Below are positions 1 through 8,379 of a DNA stretch of 64,000 bases, piece after piece. The notes below the pieces were generated by a model. That model was given only the letters and a program-made list of their open reading frames with translations, was not told the DNA's origin and ran no database searches. Where the stretch lies: NCBI GenBank assembly GCA_016706275.1, contig JADJJY010000001.1, positions 496,001 through 560,000 on the forward strand. Direction: 5' to 3'. Origin of the DNA: Chloracidobacterium sp. (GTDB lineage Bacteria; Acidobacteriota; Blastocatellia; Pyrinomonadales; Pyrinomonadaceae). The stretch's first letter is position 1. Each line of letters begins with the position of its first letter. The position numbers and the translations under genes were made by a program.

Positions 1-549
1 CCCCTCGCCTACCGCCTTTCACTGCTTGAACCGGGTTCCCGCTTTGCCGGCGTGCTCAAACTTGCTGCCGAAAAAGCCGGCTGGGGCACAAAATTGCCGG
101 CGGGATCCGGCCGTGGTATCGCTGTTGCCGAAAGTTTTGGCAGTTATGTTGCTCACGTCGCCGAAGTAACGGTTGGGGCCGACGGTAAGGTCAAGGTCGA
201 TCGCGTGGTTTGTGCCGCCGACTGCGGCCAGATCGTTAATCCCGACACGGTCACGGCTCAAATGGAAAGCTCGGTGGTCTATGGACTCACCGCCGCACTT
301 TACGGCGAGATAACGATCAAGGATGGCCGGGTTGTTCAGAAAAATTTTACCGACTATAAAATGCTTCGGATGAACGAAATGCCCAAATTCGAAATGCATA
401 TCCTGCCGAGTACCGAAAAACATGGCGGCGTCGGTGAACCAGGCACTCCGCCGATCGCTCCGGCAGTTGTTAACGCAATTTTTGCAGCAACGGGAAAGCG
501 GGTTCGCAGCCTTCCGGTAAAGGCCGCAGATCTGGCGCGAAAAGCATAG
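1..549 (+). CDS. Molybdenum hydroxylase large subunit, C-terminal fragment (isoquinoline 1-oxidoreductase beta type)
   Basis: The reading frame is open from the first base of the window, so only the C-terminal 182 residues are present. The ending has the molybdopterin-binding signature GEPGTPPIAPAVVNAIFAATG. In xanthine dehydrogenase/IorB proteins the Glu of this GEP motif is the base next to the Mo-cofactor. The stretch GRGIAVAESFGSYVAHVAEV and the DCGQIVNPDTV segment are also typical. The enzyme would hydroxylate N-heterocycles or oxidise aldehydes in the periplasm. The cytochrome gene starts 4 bp after the stop, which suggests co-transcription and electron transfer to that protein. The exact substrate cannot be told. 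Confidence 0.88.
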   Translation, partial: PLAYRLSLLEPGSRFAGVLKLAAEKAGWGTKLPAGSGRGIAVAESFGSYVAHVAEVTVGADGKVKVDRVVCAADCGQIVNPDTVTAQMESSVVYGLTAALYGEITIKDGRVVQKNFTDYKMLRMNEMPKFEMHILPSTEKHGGVGEPGTPPIAPAVVNAIFAATGKRVRSLPVKAADLARKA

Positions 550-553
550 TTGT

Positions 554-1192
554 ATGTCGAAAAGGGAGTTAAATTTCAAATTGCCGCTCATTGCGGCGGC
601 ATGTGTAATGTTTGCCGTCTTCGCGTATTCGAATCGTTCGGACAGACTCGTTCGGGTCGAGGCTTCGACCTTAACGAGCGGATCTTACGTCAATGAACCG
701 GATCCGGTAAAGGCCAAAGCTGCATTTAATGATGCGGCAAAGGTTTTCCTTTCGCCTCGTTGCGCAAATTGCCATCCGGGCGGCGAAGCTCCGACCCAGG
801 GCGACACAATGACGCCGCACACGATGGAGGTCAAACGCGGCCCAGACGGCCGTGGCGTCGGCGAACTAAAATGTGCGACCTGCCATCAGGATATAAATCT
901 GGATGGCGACAGTATGCCGCCTGGAGCACCTGACTGGCACATGCCCGGAGCCGATCAAAAGATGCCGTTTCAAGGCGTTACTGCCGGTCAGCTTTGTCGA
1001 GATCTAAAAGACCCGCTCAAAAACGGCGGGCGCAAAACTGCTAAGGACGCGGTCCAGCACGTCTCAACCGATCCAAAAGTGCTCTGGGCATGGAACCCCG
1101 GCAATGGGCGTACGACACCGCCGCTAAGCCAAGCCGAATTTCTAAAAAAGATGAACGAGTGGGTCGAAAACGGAGCAGCCTGTCCGGAATGA
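554..1192 (+). CDS. Membrane-anchored c-type cytochrome partner of the molybdenum hydroxylase
   Basis: 212 residues. Residues about 10-25 form one hydrophobic N-terminal segment (LPLIAAACVMFAVFAY) that would export and possibly anchor the protein. Two haem c motifs follow, CANCH and CATCH, and Met-rich stretches (DSMPPGAP, QKMPF) could give axial ligands. Cytochromes of this layout are found next to IorB-type hydroxylase subunits, where they pass electrons to the respiratory chain. The gene begins 4 bp after the hydroxylase stop and is followed by an XdhC gene. The protein has further Cys outside the haem motifs (GQLCRD, GAACPE). Confidence 0.85.
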   Translation: MSKRELNFKLPLIAAACVMFAVFAYSNRSDRLVRVEASTLTSGSYVNEPDPVKAKAAFNDAAKVFLSPRCANCHPGGEAPTQGDTMTPHTMEVKRGPDGRGVGELKCATCHQDINLDGDSMPPGAPDWHMPGADQKMPFQGVTAGQLCRDLKDPLKNGGRKTAKDAVQHVSTDPKVLWAWNPGNGRTTPPLSQAEFLKKMNEWVENGAACPE

Positions 1193-1221
1193 TATAACCC
1201 CGTCCGATCCTACCAATCCAT

Positions 1222-2118
1222 TTGAAAGAGATCATCGAAATACTAAGATCTGTTTCGTCGTTCGCCGACGACGAAAAAGCGATCCTCGCGACTGTCATTA
1301 ACGTCAATGGCTCGGGGTACCGTTTGCCGGGAGCGAGGATGCTGATGCTCGCCGACGGACAAACCGTGGGCACGGTCTCAGGCGGATGTCTTGAGGCCGA
1401 CGTACTTGAACGAGCAAAAAAAGTACGCGAGAGCGGAAAATCGGAGGTTTTTACTTACGACACGACCGGTAACGAAGATTCCGTTTTCAGCCTCAACATG
1501 GGCTGCCGCGGCGTAATAGATATCCTGCTCGAACCGGTCGGCAAGGATAGCGCTCTGATCAGCGAAATGCGTGCGGCTTATGAACGCCGCGAAGCTTCGG
1601 AAAATGTAGAGATCCCGGTCGCGGTCATGCTCTACGGCGCCGGAGCCGACGCGGTACCTTTCGTCAGGATCGCATCGGAGCTCGGCTGGCAAGTCACCGT
1701 CCACGACCACCGCCCGGCATTTTTGACGAAAGCTCGGTTTCCTGACGCATTTGCATTGGTTTCTCAGATCATTGATCAACCGCTGACGATCTCATCTGAT
1801 GATCGGACTGCGGGCGTAATAATGACGCATAACTATGCTCGCGACAAAATAGTCCTGCCGGCATTGCTAAAATCCAACGTTTTTTATGTTGGAGCCCTCG
1901 GGCCAAAACGGCGGACGGAGCAGATCCTCGATGAATTAGCCGGCGATCTCACTCCCGAACAACTCGCCCGGCTCTATGCACCAGTTGGGCTCGACATCGG
2001 AGCCGACACCCCTGAAAGCATTGCGTTATCGATCATTGGCGAGATTCAAAGCGTGTTAAAGACTCGAAATGGCGGCCATCTACGCAACCGCCAAGGCTCC
2101 ATCTATGACCGAAAATAG
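1222..2118 (+). CDS. XdhC/CoxI family molybdenum cofactor insertion protein
   Basis: 298 residues from a TTG start, which is the first usable codon after the cytochrome gene. The N-terminal XdhC domain shows ATVINVNGSGYRLPGARML and GGCLEADV. The C-terminal Rossmann-like domain shows the glycine run LYGAGADAVPFV and later VFYVGALGPKRR. XdhC proteins bind and sulfurate Mo-cofactor and deliver it to xanthine dehydrogenase-family apoenzymes. This fits the hydroxylase fragment immediately upstream. The 3' end overlaps the start of the nucleotidyltransferase gene, so translation is probably coupled. Confidence 0.92.
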   Translation: MKEIIEILRSVSSFADDEKAILATVINVNGSGYRLPGARMLMLADGQTVGTVSGGCLEADVLERAKKVRESGKSEVFTYDTTGNEDSVFSLNMGCRGVIDILLEPVGKDSALISEMRAAYERREASENVEIPVAVMLYGAGADAVPFVRIASELGWQVTVHDHRPAFLTKARFPDAFALVSQIIDQPLTISSDDRTAGVIMTHNYARDKIVLPALLKSNVFYVGALGPKRRTEQILDELAGDLTPEQLARLYAPVGLDIGADTPESIALSIIGEIQSVLKTRNGGHLRNRQGSIYDRK

Positions 2119-2710
2119 CGATCTCAAGATCGGCGGTCTGTTACTCGCCGCCGGCAGCTCGTCCCGCCTAGGCCAGCCCAAGCAACTGCTCCTATTCGAA
2201 GGCAAAACCCTCATCCGCCGTGCAGCCGAAACGCTTGTAAATTCAGGCTGTGAGCCGGTTGTCGTCGTCCTCGGTGCCGAGGTCGAACGATCGGCCGCCG
2301 AGATCACTGACCTTAACGTAAATGTCCAAATTAACAAAGATTGGGGATCGGGAATGAGTTCGTCAATAAATTCAGGCCTCAGATCGCTGCTCCGAACCGA
2401 GCCCGGCCTCGACGCTGTCGTGATCGCACTTTGCGATCAACCGAACATCAGGTCAGCAGATATCGATCAACTTATCCGAGTATTCAATTCAACAGGCCGG
2501 CTGATCGTAGCCTCTCAATATGGGGATGCGACTGGCGTTCCGGCTCTCTTTTGCAAAGAGATCTTTAACGAATTGCTTGAATTGACCGGCGACAAGGGTG
2601 CCCGCAAGATCATTCAGGACCACATAATGGATGTTGAGACGGTGGAAATGGATAATGCGGCCTTTGACATCGACACAGTCGATGACGCTGAACGCCTTAT
2701 TTCGGGGTGA
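2105..2710 (+). CDS. MobA-like NTP transferase (Mo-cofactor cytidylyl/guanylyltransferase family)
   Basis: 201 residues from the ATG at 2105. An earlier in-frame start at 2069 lies deeper inside xdhC and adds residues with no similarity to the fold. The nucleotide-binding loop is LLLAAGSSSRLGQPKQLL, followed by VVVVLGAE, the DQPNI motif that corresponds to the metal-binding Asp region, and VPALF near the end. These features match the MocA/MobA-like enzymes that attach CMP or GMP to molybdopterin. Its place behind xdhC indicates that it makes the dinucleotide form of the cofactor for the upstream hydroxylase. Confidence 0.9.
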   Translation: MTENSDLKIGGLLLAAGSSSRLGQPKQLLLFEGKTLIRRAAETLVNSGCEPVVVVLGAEVERSAAEITDLNVNVQINKDWGSGMSSSINSGLRSLLRTEPGLDAVVIALCDQPNIRSADIDQLIRVFNSTGRLIVASQYGDATGVPALFCKEIFNELLELTGDKGARKIIQDHIMDVETVEMDNAAFDIDTVDDAERLISG

Positions 2711-2716
2711 TCTCGT

Positions 2717-4993
2717 TTACAAATTCTTCATAATAAACTCCGTCATCATTGTGTACATGTGCTTGGCCTGTTGCGGGTTGGTGACGCCGTGGCGTTGGGT
2801 CGGGTAATACATCACCTCAAACTGCTTATCGTTTTTTTGCAACTCATAGACAAACTGCGTCGTGTTTTGCATGTGGACATTGTCGTCCATCTGGCCGTGG
2901 ATGAGCAGCAGCTTGCCTGACAGATTCCGTGCGGATTTGACGATCGAGGTGCGGTCATAGCCGTCACGGTTGTTGTCGGGCGTCATCATGTATCGCTCGG
3001 TGTAGATCGAATCGTAGAGACGCCAGTCTGTGCCGGTGCCGCCGGCGATACCGATCTTCCACGATTTGCTGTGCGTCATTGCGTAGCTCGTCATCGAACC
3101 GCCATAGCTCCAGCCGTGTAAACCGATGCGGCTGCCGTCAACATAGGGCAACGATTTGAGATAATTCAGCCCGTCCTCGAGATCGCGCAGCTCGAGCTCG
3201 TACATACGTTTGTAGATCGGCCAGACGGATTCCTCGCCCTTGCCGCTTGCCGAGCGGTTGTCGCAGACCCAGACAATGTAGCCTTTTTGGGCGAGCATCT
3301 GGAACCACATACCGCGATTACCGGCCCATCGATTGGCGACCGACGGGGCGTGCGGGCCTGAGTAGGTAAATTCAAACACCGGATACTTTCTCGACGGGTC
3401 AAAGTTTGGCGGCTTGATCATCATCGCCTCCATCACAAAACCGTCGCGTGTGGTGACGTTCAAAAACTCTGGCCGCGAGAGCCGGTATTGCGACAGGGCA
3501 TCGACGCGGTTCTCGTTCAAAGTGCGGACGGCAAAACCATCGGCACGATAAAGCCGCCATTGCGGAGGTGTCCCTGCGTCGCTCCAGGTATCGACAAAAT
3601 GCGTAAACGTCGGGTCGAACGAGGCTGTGTGCCATCCGTTGTCCTGCGTCAGACGCTCAGGCTCGCCGCCCGACAGACGGACGCGATAGACGTTTTCGGC
3701 GATGTGACTGTCCTTGGTCGCCGAAAAATACGCCCAGCCGCTTTTGGCATCGACGCCGTACAGATTGCGGATCTCCCACTTGCCATTGGTCAACTGGCGG
3801 ACGAGCCGCCCGTCGTTGTCATATAGATACAGATGCCGCCAGCCGTTGCGGGCCGACTGCCAGACAAATGTGCCGTTGCCTGATCCGGTCGAGACAAACT
3901 CAGGGTTGTCATAAACCTCGACCCACGCGGGCGTCGTTTCATCGAGCACATGACGGTATTTCCCATCCAATCCTGCGGCGTTGAGTTCGAGCTTGGTCTG
4001 TTCGCGATTGAGAGCTTGAAACAGCACATTTTTGCTGTCCGGAGCCCACGCTACACGCGCGATGAGTAGATCGTCGGGACGGTAATTTGCCGTATCGACA
4101 AATTTTACCGCATCGCCAAACCGCAGCAGCGTCGGCGGTATTTTGTCACCGATCTTTGGGATGCGGCCCGCGTTTGGCAAAAATGACGATTTGCCGACCT
4201 CGGCGATCCCGAGCCGGACGATCGGATTTGGGTCGCCCGCCTGAGGGTAGCTGGTTGTTTCGATCAACTGATCGTTCGGGATGTCGTTTGCCAGGATAAA
4301 TTTTGGTACCGGCGTTTCGTCGAGCCTGAGAAACGCGATGTAACGCGAATCCGGCGACCACCAATACCCGCGTTTTTGCCCGCGTCCGTAAAGCTCCTCT
4401 TCGTAAACCCAGTCGAGATAGCCGTTGTAAATGGGTTTGTCGCCCTCGCGGCCGTCACGCGTTAGCTGCTTTTCACCGCCCTTTGCGACATCGACGACCC
4501 ACAGATTATTGCCCCGCACAAAACTCACCGTTCGTCCGTCCGGGCTAAAATCTGCCTCAAGCTCGGCGTCGCGGCTGTTCGTCAGGCGTTTGACGTTGCC
4601 GCTCGCCACGTCGTAATACCACAGGTCATTGGCGTTATCGATCAGTATCCCGCTCTCGTCCGAGTTAAATTGCAGCCCCGGCGAATTTGCCATCGCGGTC
4701 GCGTCATCGAGCTTGACCCCGGCCCGCGAAAGCGCCGCCGCCAGCCGCCCGCTGTCGAGATAAGGCACGGCATTGCCCGTCACCGCATCGACCCGCATCA
4801 GCCGCCCGTTGATCACCTGCATAAATGACCGCCCGTCCTTTGCCCACTGGGCTTGCGTCGGCGTCCCGCTAAACCGTACACGCCGTGCAGGATCCGGGCT
4901 GAAAATATCATCCAGCGTCAACAGCTTGTCCTGCGCAAACGCCACGGACGAAAACACAAATAACGCAACAACGAGCCTTTGGATCTTTTTCAT
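2717..4993 (-). CDS. S9 family dipeptidyl peptidase IV-like serine protease, exported
   Basis: 758 residues. The start is placed at the ATG at 4993, where a clear signal peptide begins (MKKIQRLVVALFVFSSVAFA). The longer frame would run into the upstream xerC gene. The first 480 or so residues form the DPPIV N-terminal propeller and include DWVYEEE, the double-Glu motif that holds the substrate N-terminus in S9B enzymes. The alpha/beta hydrolase domain has the nucleophile elbow GWSYGG, the acid in QMDDNVH and His in QRHGV. It should release dipeptides (often X-Pro) from peptides in the periplasm or outside. Confidence 0.93.
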   Translation of the reverse strand: MKKIQRLVVALFVFSSVAFAQDKLLTLDDIFSPDPARRVRFSGTPTQAQWAKDGRSFMQVINGRLMRVDAVTGNAVPYLDSGRLAAALSRAGVKLDDATAMANSPGLQFNSDESGILIDNANDLWYYDVASGNVKRLTNSRDAELEADFSPDGRTVSFVRGNNLWVVDVAKGGEKQLTRDGREGDKPIYNGYLDWVYEEELYGRGQKRGYWWSPDSRYIAFLRLDETPVPKFILANDIPNDQLIETTSYPQAGDPNPIVRLGIAEVGKSSFLPNAGRIPKIGDKIPPTLLRFGDAVKFVDTANYRPDDLLIARVAWAPDSKNVLFQALNREQTKLELNAAGLDGKYRHVLDETTPAWVEVYDNPEFVSTGSGNGTFVWQSARNGWRHLYLYDNDGRLVRQLTNGKWEIRNLYGVDAKSGWAYFSATKDSHIAENVYRVRLSGGEPERLTQDNGWHTASFDPTFTHFVDTWSDAGTPPQWRLYRADGFAVRTLNENRVDALSQYRLSRPEFLNVTTRDGFVMEAMMIKPPNFDPSRKYPVFEFTYSGPHAPSVANRWAGNRGMWFQMLAQKGYIVWVCDNRSASGKGEESVWPIYKRMYELELRDLEDGLNYLKSLPYVDGSRIGLHGWSYGGSMTSYAMTHSKSWKIGIAGGTGTDWRLYDSIYTERYMMTPDNNRDGYDRTSIVKSARNLSGKLLLIHGQMDDNVHMQNTTQFVYELQKNDKQFEVMYYPTQRHGVTNPQQAKHMYTMMTEFIMKNL

Positions 4994-5057
4994 ATATTTC
5001 AGGTTCAAAACGAGCGAAGATAACGTGAAAAGTATAACCGAAAGTGCGTATATTTCG

Positions 5058-5969
5058 TTAAGCTTTTGGATGAGCCTTATCATAAACCTCGATCATCTTT
5101 TCCATCGAGACCTGTGTGTAGATCTGCGTGGTTGAGAGGCGGGCGTGGCCGAGGAGCTCTTGGATGTCGCGGAGGTCGGCGCCGCTGTCGAGCAGGTGCG
5201 TGGCGAATGTGTGCCGCAGGCTGTGGGGCGAGATGTCGTGGATGTCGGCGCATTGCCGGATGTATTTATCGATCATCCTCCCGACGCTGCGTGTGGTGAG
5301 GCGTCCACCGCGTCGGTGGAGGAACAGGGCATTAAGGTCACGCTCGGCTTCGGGGCATTCGTTTAAAAACACGCCGCGGGTCGTTTCGAGATACAGCACC
5401 AAAGCCTGTGCCGCCGGTTCGCCAAAGGGCACGATCCGCTGTTTCTTACGTTTGCCGGTGACACGCACCATCCGTTCGCGAAAATCCACATCCGCAATAT
5501 TGATCCCGACCAACTCGCCGACGCGGATACCGGTTGCGTACAAAAATTCGAGTATCGCACGGTCGCGGCGGCCGAGATCGGTGTTGATATCGGGCGTCTC
5601 GATAAACCGCACGGCGTCCTCCATCGTCAGGTGGTTTGGCAGCTTTCGCTCGATCTTTGGCGTCGCGACCTGTTTGGCGGGGTTAGATTCGAGCTTGCCT
5701 TCGCGGACGAGAAACTGGAAAAAAGTGCGAAGACTAGCTAGCTTTCGCGCAACCGAAGTTTTCTTATGATCCGCATGCAGCCCCGCCATCCATTCGCGTA
5801 TCGTCAACCGGTCGATCTCAGCTACCGGAATGTCAGTCCGTTTTTCCACGCTAAACAGATGCGCCTTAAACTGCTCCAGATCGCTCGCATAATTCCTCAA
5901 GGTATGCGGGCTCAGATTACGCTCGTATTTCAGATGCTGCAAAAATTGTGTGAGGTGATCGTCGAGCAT
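5058..5969 (-). CDS. xerC: Tyrosine recombinase XerC
   Basis: 303 residues, the usual XerC/XerD length. The N-terminal SAM-like core-binding domain starts LTQFLQHLKYERNLSPHTLRNY. The catalytic domain shows the full set: Arg in ATGIRVGELV, Lys in VTGKRKKQR, HSLRHTFATHLL (His-x-x-Arg), LLGHARLSTTQ and the nucleophile Tyr in IYTQVS. It would resolve chromosome dimers at dif together with a second Xer protein. Its ATG shares one base with the TAA of the upstream VWA gene, so the two are probably co-translated. XerC is preferred to XerD by general appearance only. Confidence 0.9.
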   Translation of the reverse strand: MLDDHLTQFLQHLKYERNLSPHTLRNYASDLEQFKAHLFSVEKRTDIPVAEIDRLTIREWMAGLHADHKKTSVARKLASLRTFFQFLVREGKLESNPAKQVATPKIERKLPNHLTMEDAVRFIETPDINTDLGRRDRAILEFLYATGIRVGELVGINIADVDFRERMVRVTGKRKKQRIVPFGEPAAQALVLYLETTRGVFLNECPEAERDLNALFLHRRGGRLTTRSVGRMIDKYIRQCADIHDISPHSLRHTFATHLLDSGADLRDIQELLGHARLSTTQIYTQVSMEKMIEVYDKAHPKA

Positions 5970-7036
5970 TACTTCTTGCCAACATAATACCCTTTTCTCG
6001 TGCGGATACTAACGTTTGGTTTGCTCTTGACCGAGAGGGTGATCGTGCGAAATTCGCCGCGTTTGTCGGTCTCAGAGTCGGGGTAATAGCTGAGGATGTA
6101 TTGCTGTGCGAGCTCGGCCGAGATCTGGTCAAATGCCCTATCGAGCTCGTTTTCGTCGATCGGCGAATACACCGCACCGCCCGTTTGCTGGGCGATCTCG
6201 ATCATTCGCCGCTCGGCGGTTAGGGCACGGATATTCGCATTGCCGCCGCGCATGCCGGTGCGTTTGAAATTTTCAAAATCTTTTGTCTTTACGACATACA
6301 CTTGGCAATCGGCAAGCTGTAGCGCTCTGACCACGCCCTCGAGCGTCGTTTTTTCGTCGCTGTATGTGTCCTCGCCGTCCGACACGATCACGACGACGCG
6401 GCGGCCCTGTGCGGACTTGAGATAATCCGCGACCTCGATAATACCGTCGAGCAGAGCGGTCGCCCCTTTTGGCTCGGGGAAATATTCGATCGCCTGCGTC
6501 AGCTGCGAAACGTCGCGGGTCAGGGCCTGTTCGAGCCGTGTGTAATCCGCCACCGAAAACAACGCCGCCATATCTCGGTCGGGGCGTATCACTCGGCGAA
6601 AAAACCTTACGGCCGCGTCCTTTTCAAAGCTGCGTGCGAGCAAAACGCTTGACGAATTATCGAACAACATCGCCAGCCGTATCGGTGTGTCCGAACGCGA
6701 AACGTCTGAGATCTCAGCCGGCTTGCCATCGATCTTTAATTCAAAATCCGCCAGCTTGAGCGTCGCCACCGCCCGGCCATTGTTATCGAGGACCGAGACC
6801 GGAATAGGTACGAGTGCAGACTCGACCTTAATGACCTCGTCGTCGGTTTTGGGTGTCGGCGTCGGAGTTGGTTTTGGGCGGCCGGATTCGGGAACGGTCA
6901 ACACAAGCGGCCCGCCAAGACTACGCGGAGTCGATGTCGGCGTCGGCGATTCTTTGACCCGGCCCGACTGCGCGTTAGAGCCAACCGCGAAAAACACGAA
7001 ACACACTAAAACCAGAATTGCTCTGCCAGCGTTCAT
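5969..7036 (-). CDS. Secreted VWFA-related domain protein (Acidobacteria type)
   Basis: 355 residues with an N-terminal signal peptide (ILVLVCFVFFAVGSNAQ), a Pro/Thr-rich spacer (TPTSTPRS, PTPTPTPK) and a von Willebrand A domain. The MIDAS-type motif is LFDNSSS, and VSDGEDTYSDE provides further acidic residues. The tail (ILSYYPDSETDKRGEFRTI...VRTRKGYYV) is characteristic of VWFA-related proteins common in Acidobacteria. The function is unknown. Family context suggests metal-dependent protein binding outside the cytoplasm. The codons of the signal peptide resemble a repeat arm seen elsewhere in the window. The gene ends in a TAATG junction with xerC. Confidence 0.88.
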   Translation of the reverse strand: MNAGRAILVLVCFVFFAVGSNAQSGRVKESPTPTSTPRSLGGPLVLTVPESGRPKPTPTPTPKTDDEVIKVESALVPIPVSVLDNNGRAVATLKLADFELKIDGKPAEISDVSRSDTPIRLAMLFDNSSSVLLARSFEKDAAVRFFRRVIRPDRDMAALFSVADYTRLEQALTRDVSQLTQAIEYFPEPKGATALLDGIIEVADYLKSAQGRRVVVIVSDGEDTYSDEKTTLEGVVRALQLADCQVYVVKTKDFENFKRTGMRGGNANIRALTAERRMIEIAQQTGGAVYSPIDENELDRAFDQISAELAQQYILSYYPDSETDKRGEFRTITLSVKSKPNVSIRTRKGYYVGKK

Positions 7037-7072
7037 CCGTCTGTTGGATTACCGAATTAAAGAATAATATGC

Positions 7073-7804
7073 CTAGACAAAAATTAATTTAACACCCGCA
7101 AACAACAGTACCACCGCCAGCACACGCCGTAGCGTCAGCGAATCGAACCTCTTCGCTCCCAACGTCGAACCGAGCAACCCGCCGACAACCGCCGCCGCGA
7201 TCCAGATCCAGACGTTCGACGGCAGGACCGAGACCTGCGCATAGTTGCCCGCAAGCCCCGCCATCGAATTTACAAGTATGAACATCGCCGAGACACCCGC
7301 GGCTGTCTTTGTCTCAGACCAGCTCATCAGTAGCAATATAGGTGTCAGGAATATTCCGCCGCCGACACCGACCAACCCTGAGAGCAGCCCGATGACCGCA
7401 CCTATCGCGAGAGCCAACAGCATTTGCGGCTCCTTGATGTCGTCAGTCGGAGCGAGTTTCCACGCGAGCCTCAGTGCGGCCAGCATCAAAACCACGCCCA
7501 GCACCATCTTATATATCTGCGTAGGCAGATGTATCATGCCGCCGATAAACGCAAACGGTATCGACGTTAGTGCGAAAGGCCAAAAGATACGCCACGAGAA
7601 ATATCCCGCCCGCCAAAACTGATACGTCCCGATCGACGCGACAAACAGATTGAGCACCAAAGCCGTCGGCCGCGTCACCTCCGGTGCCACCGCCAAAAAC
7701 GCCATCACCGCCAAATACCCTGACGCCCCGCCATGCCCCACCGACGAATACATCACGGCGACGATGACGATTGCGAGGACTATTATGAGTGCAGTGGGTT
7801 CCAT
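7073..7804 (-). CDS. TauE/SafE family (DUF81) membrane permease
   Basis: 243 residues from ATG 7804. The longer frame to 7846 would translate a REP-like hairpin and is rejected. The protein is almost entirely hydrophobic, with about seven or eight membrane segments. It carries the two family half-repeats, SSVGHGGASGYLAVMAFL near the N-terminus and GLLSGLVGVGGGIFLTPILLL in the middle. TauE/SafE proteins export sulfite, sulfoacetate or related organosulfur anions. The substrate here is unknown. It stands between the VWA gene and a transposase-like gene on the same strand. Confidence 0.9.
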   Translation of the reverse strand: MEPTALIIVLAIVIVAVMYSSVGHGGASGYLAVMAFLAVAPEVTRPTALVLNLFVASIGTYQFWRAGYFSWRIFWPFALTSIPFAFIGGMIHLPTQIYKMVLGVVLMLAALRLAWKLAPTDDIKEPQMLLALAIGAVIGLLSGLVGVGGGIFLTPILLLMSWSETKTAAGVSAMFILVNSMAGLAGNYAQVSVLPSNVWIWIAAAVVGGLLGSTLGAKRFDSLTLRRVLAVVLLFAGVKLIFV

Positions 7805-7829
7805 GGAATCCTTCAACGGTCTACTATTG

Positions 7830-7883
7830 CCGTTGGCTTTAGCCAACGGTCAGGCTAAATCAAACTCTTGGGCTTTAGCCAAA
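7830..7883. repeat. REP-like hairpin pair, left of the transposase
   Basis: The outer hairpin at 7830-7849 has 9-bp arms ccgttggct/agccaacgg around a 2-nt centre. A second, imperfect one follows at about 7868-7882 (ttgggctttagccaa). Equivalent hairpins lie on the other side of the transposase gene in opposite orientation. The layout is that of REP sequences bracketing a REP-associated tyrosine transposase gene. Confidence 0.75.
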
Positions 7884-8291
7884 TTTCCTAGTTATCTTTT
7901 CGAGCGTTTCCAATTCCTTTGTAAACGGAACCGCCTTATGATGAGCTTCTTGTCCCTCAATGTAAGTTCGAACGTTTGCGACCTGAGATTCCGAGACAGA
8001 GATCGCGTAATAGTCGTCCTGCCAATAAAATTTCCCTCGAATCAAGTTTTGCCAGTGAGCTGATTCACCCTTAATTAGCATCATAACCTTCGCGATATTC
8101 TGTTCGCGACCTAGCGATATCAGGAGATGAAGATGCTCTGACCAACCACCAATTGAATCAAGAAAAATATCCTTGTTTCGGCAATTGATATTAATGTGTT
8201 CGATCAATCTAGCCCTTAACTCAGCGCTCAGATACTGTTCGTGGTTACGAGTGGAAAAGACTACATGCACCCAGATGCGGACGTAGGACAT
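7875..8291 (-). CDS. REP-associated/IS200-like Y1 tyrosine transposase
   Basis: 138 residues from the ATG at 8291, preceded by GGGAG. A TTG 15 bp upstream is less likely. The start MSYVRIWVHVVFSTRN, the metal-binding pair in SEHLHLLISL (HLH in place of the usual HUH), the stretch KGESAHWQNL and the C-terminal YIEGQEAHHK with the candidate nucleophile Tyr all match the Y1_Tnp/TnpA_REP family. These enzymes cut single-stranded DNA at hairpins. The gene is bracketed on both sides by paired hairpins, so it is probably a RAYT-type single-copy gene and not a full IS605 element. No TnpB is present. Confidence 0.87.
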   Translation of the reverse strand: MSYVRIWVHVVFSTRNHEQYLSAELRARLIEHININCRNKDIFLDSIGGWSEHLHLLISLGREQNIAKVMMLIKGESAHWQNLIRGKFYWQDDYYAISVSESQVANVRTYIEGQEAHHKAVPFTKELETLEKITRKFG

Positions 8292-8320
8292 ATATGTAAC
8301 TCCCAAGTGGTATCAGGAAA

Positions 8321-8374
8321 TTGGGCTTAAGCCCAAATGTATTTACGATCAAAACCGTTGCCTAAAGGCAACGG
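8321..8374. repeat. REP-like hairpin pair, right of the transposase
   Basis: The inner element at 8321-8336 is a perfect 16-bp palindrome (ttgggcttaagcccaa). The outer hairpin at 8355-8374 has 8-bp arms ccgttgcc/ggcaacgg around taaa. Read on the minus strand, the outer hairpin matches the left one except for a paired G/C swap on each arm, which keeps the stem. It lies 5 bp downstream of the trmFO stop and may also affect the 3' end of that mRNA. Confidence 0.75.
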
Positions 8375-8379
8375 CAATA

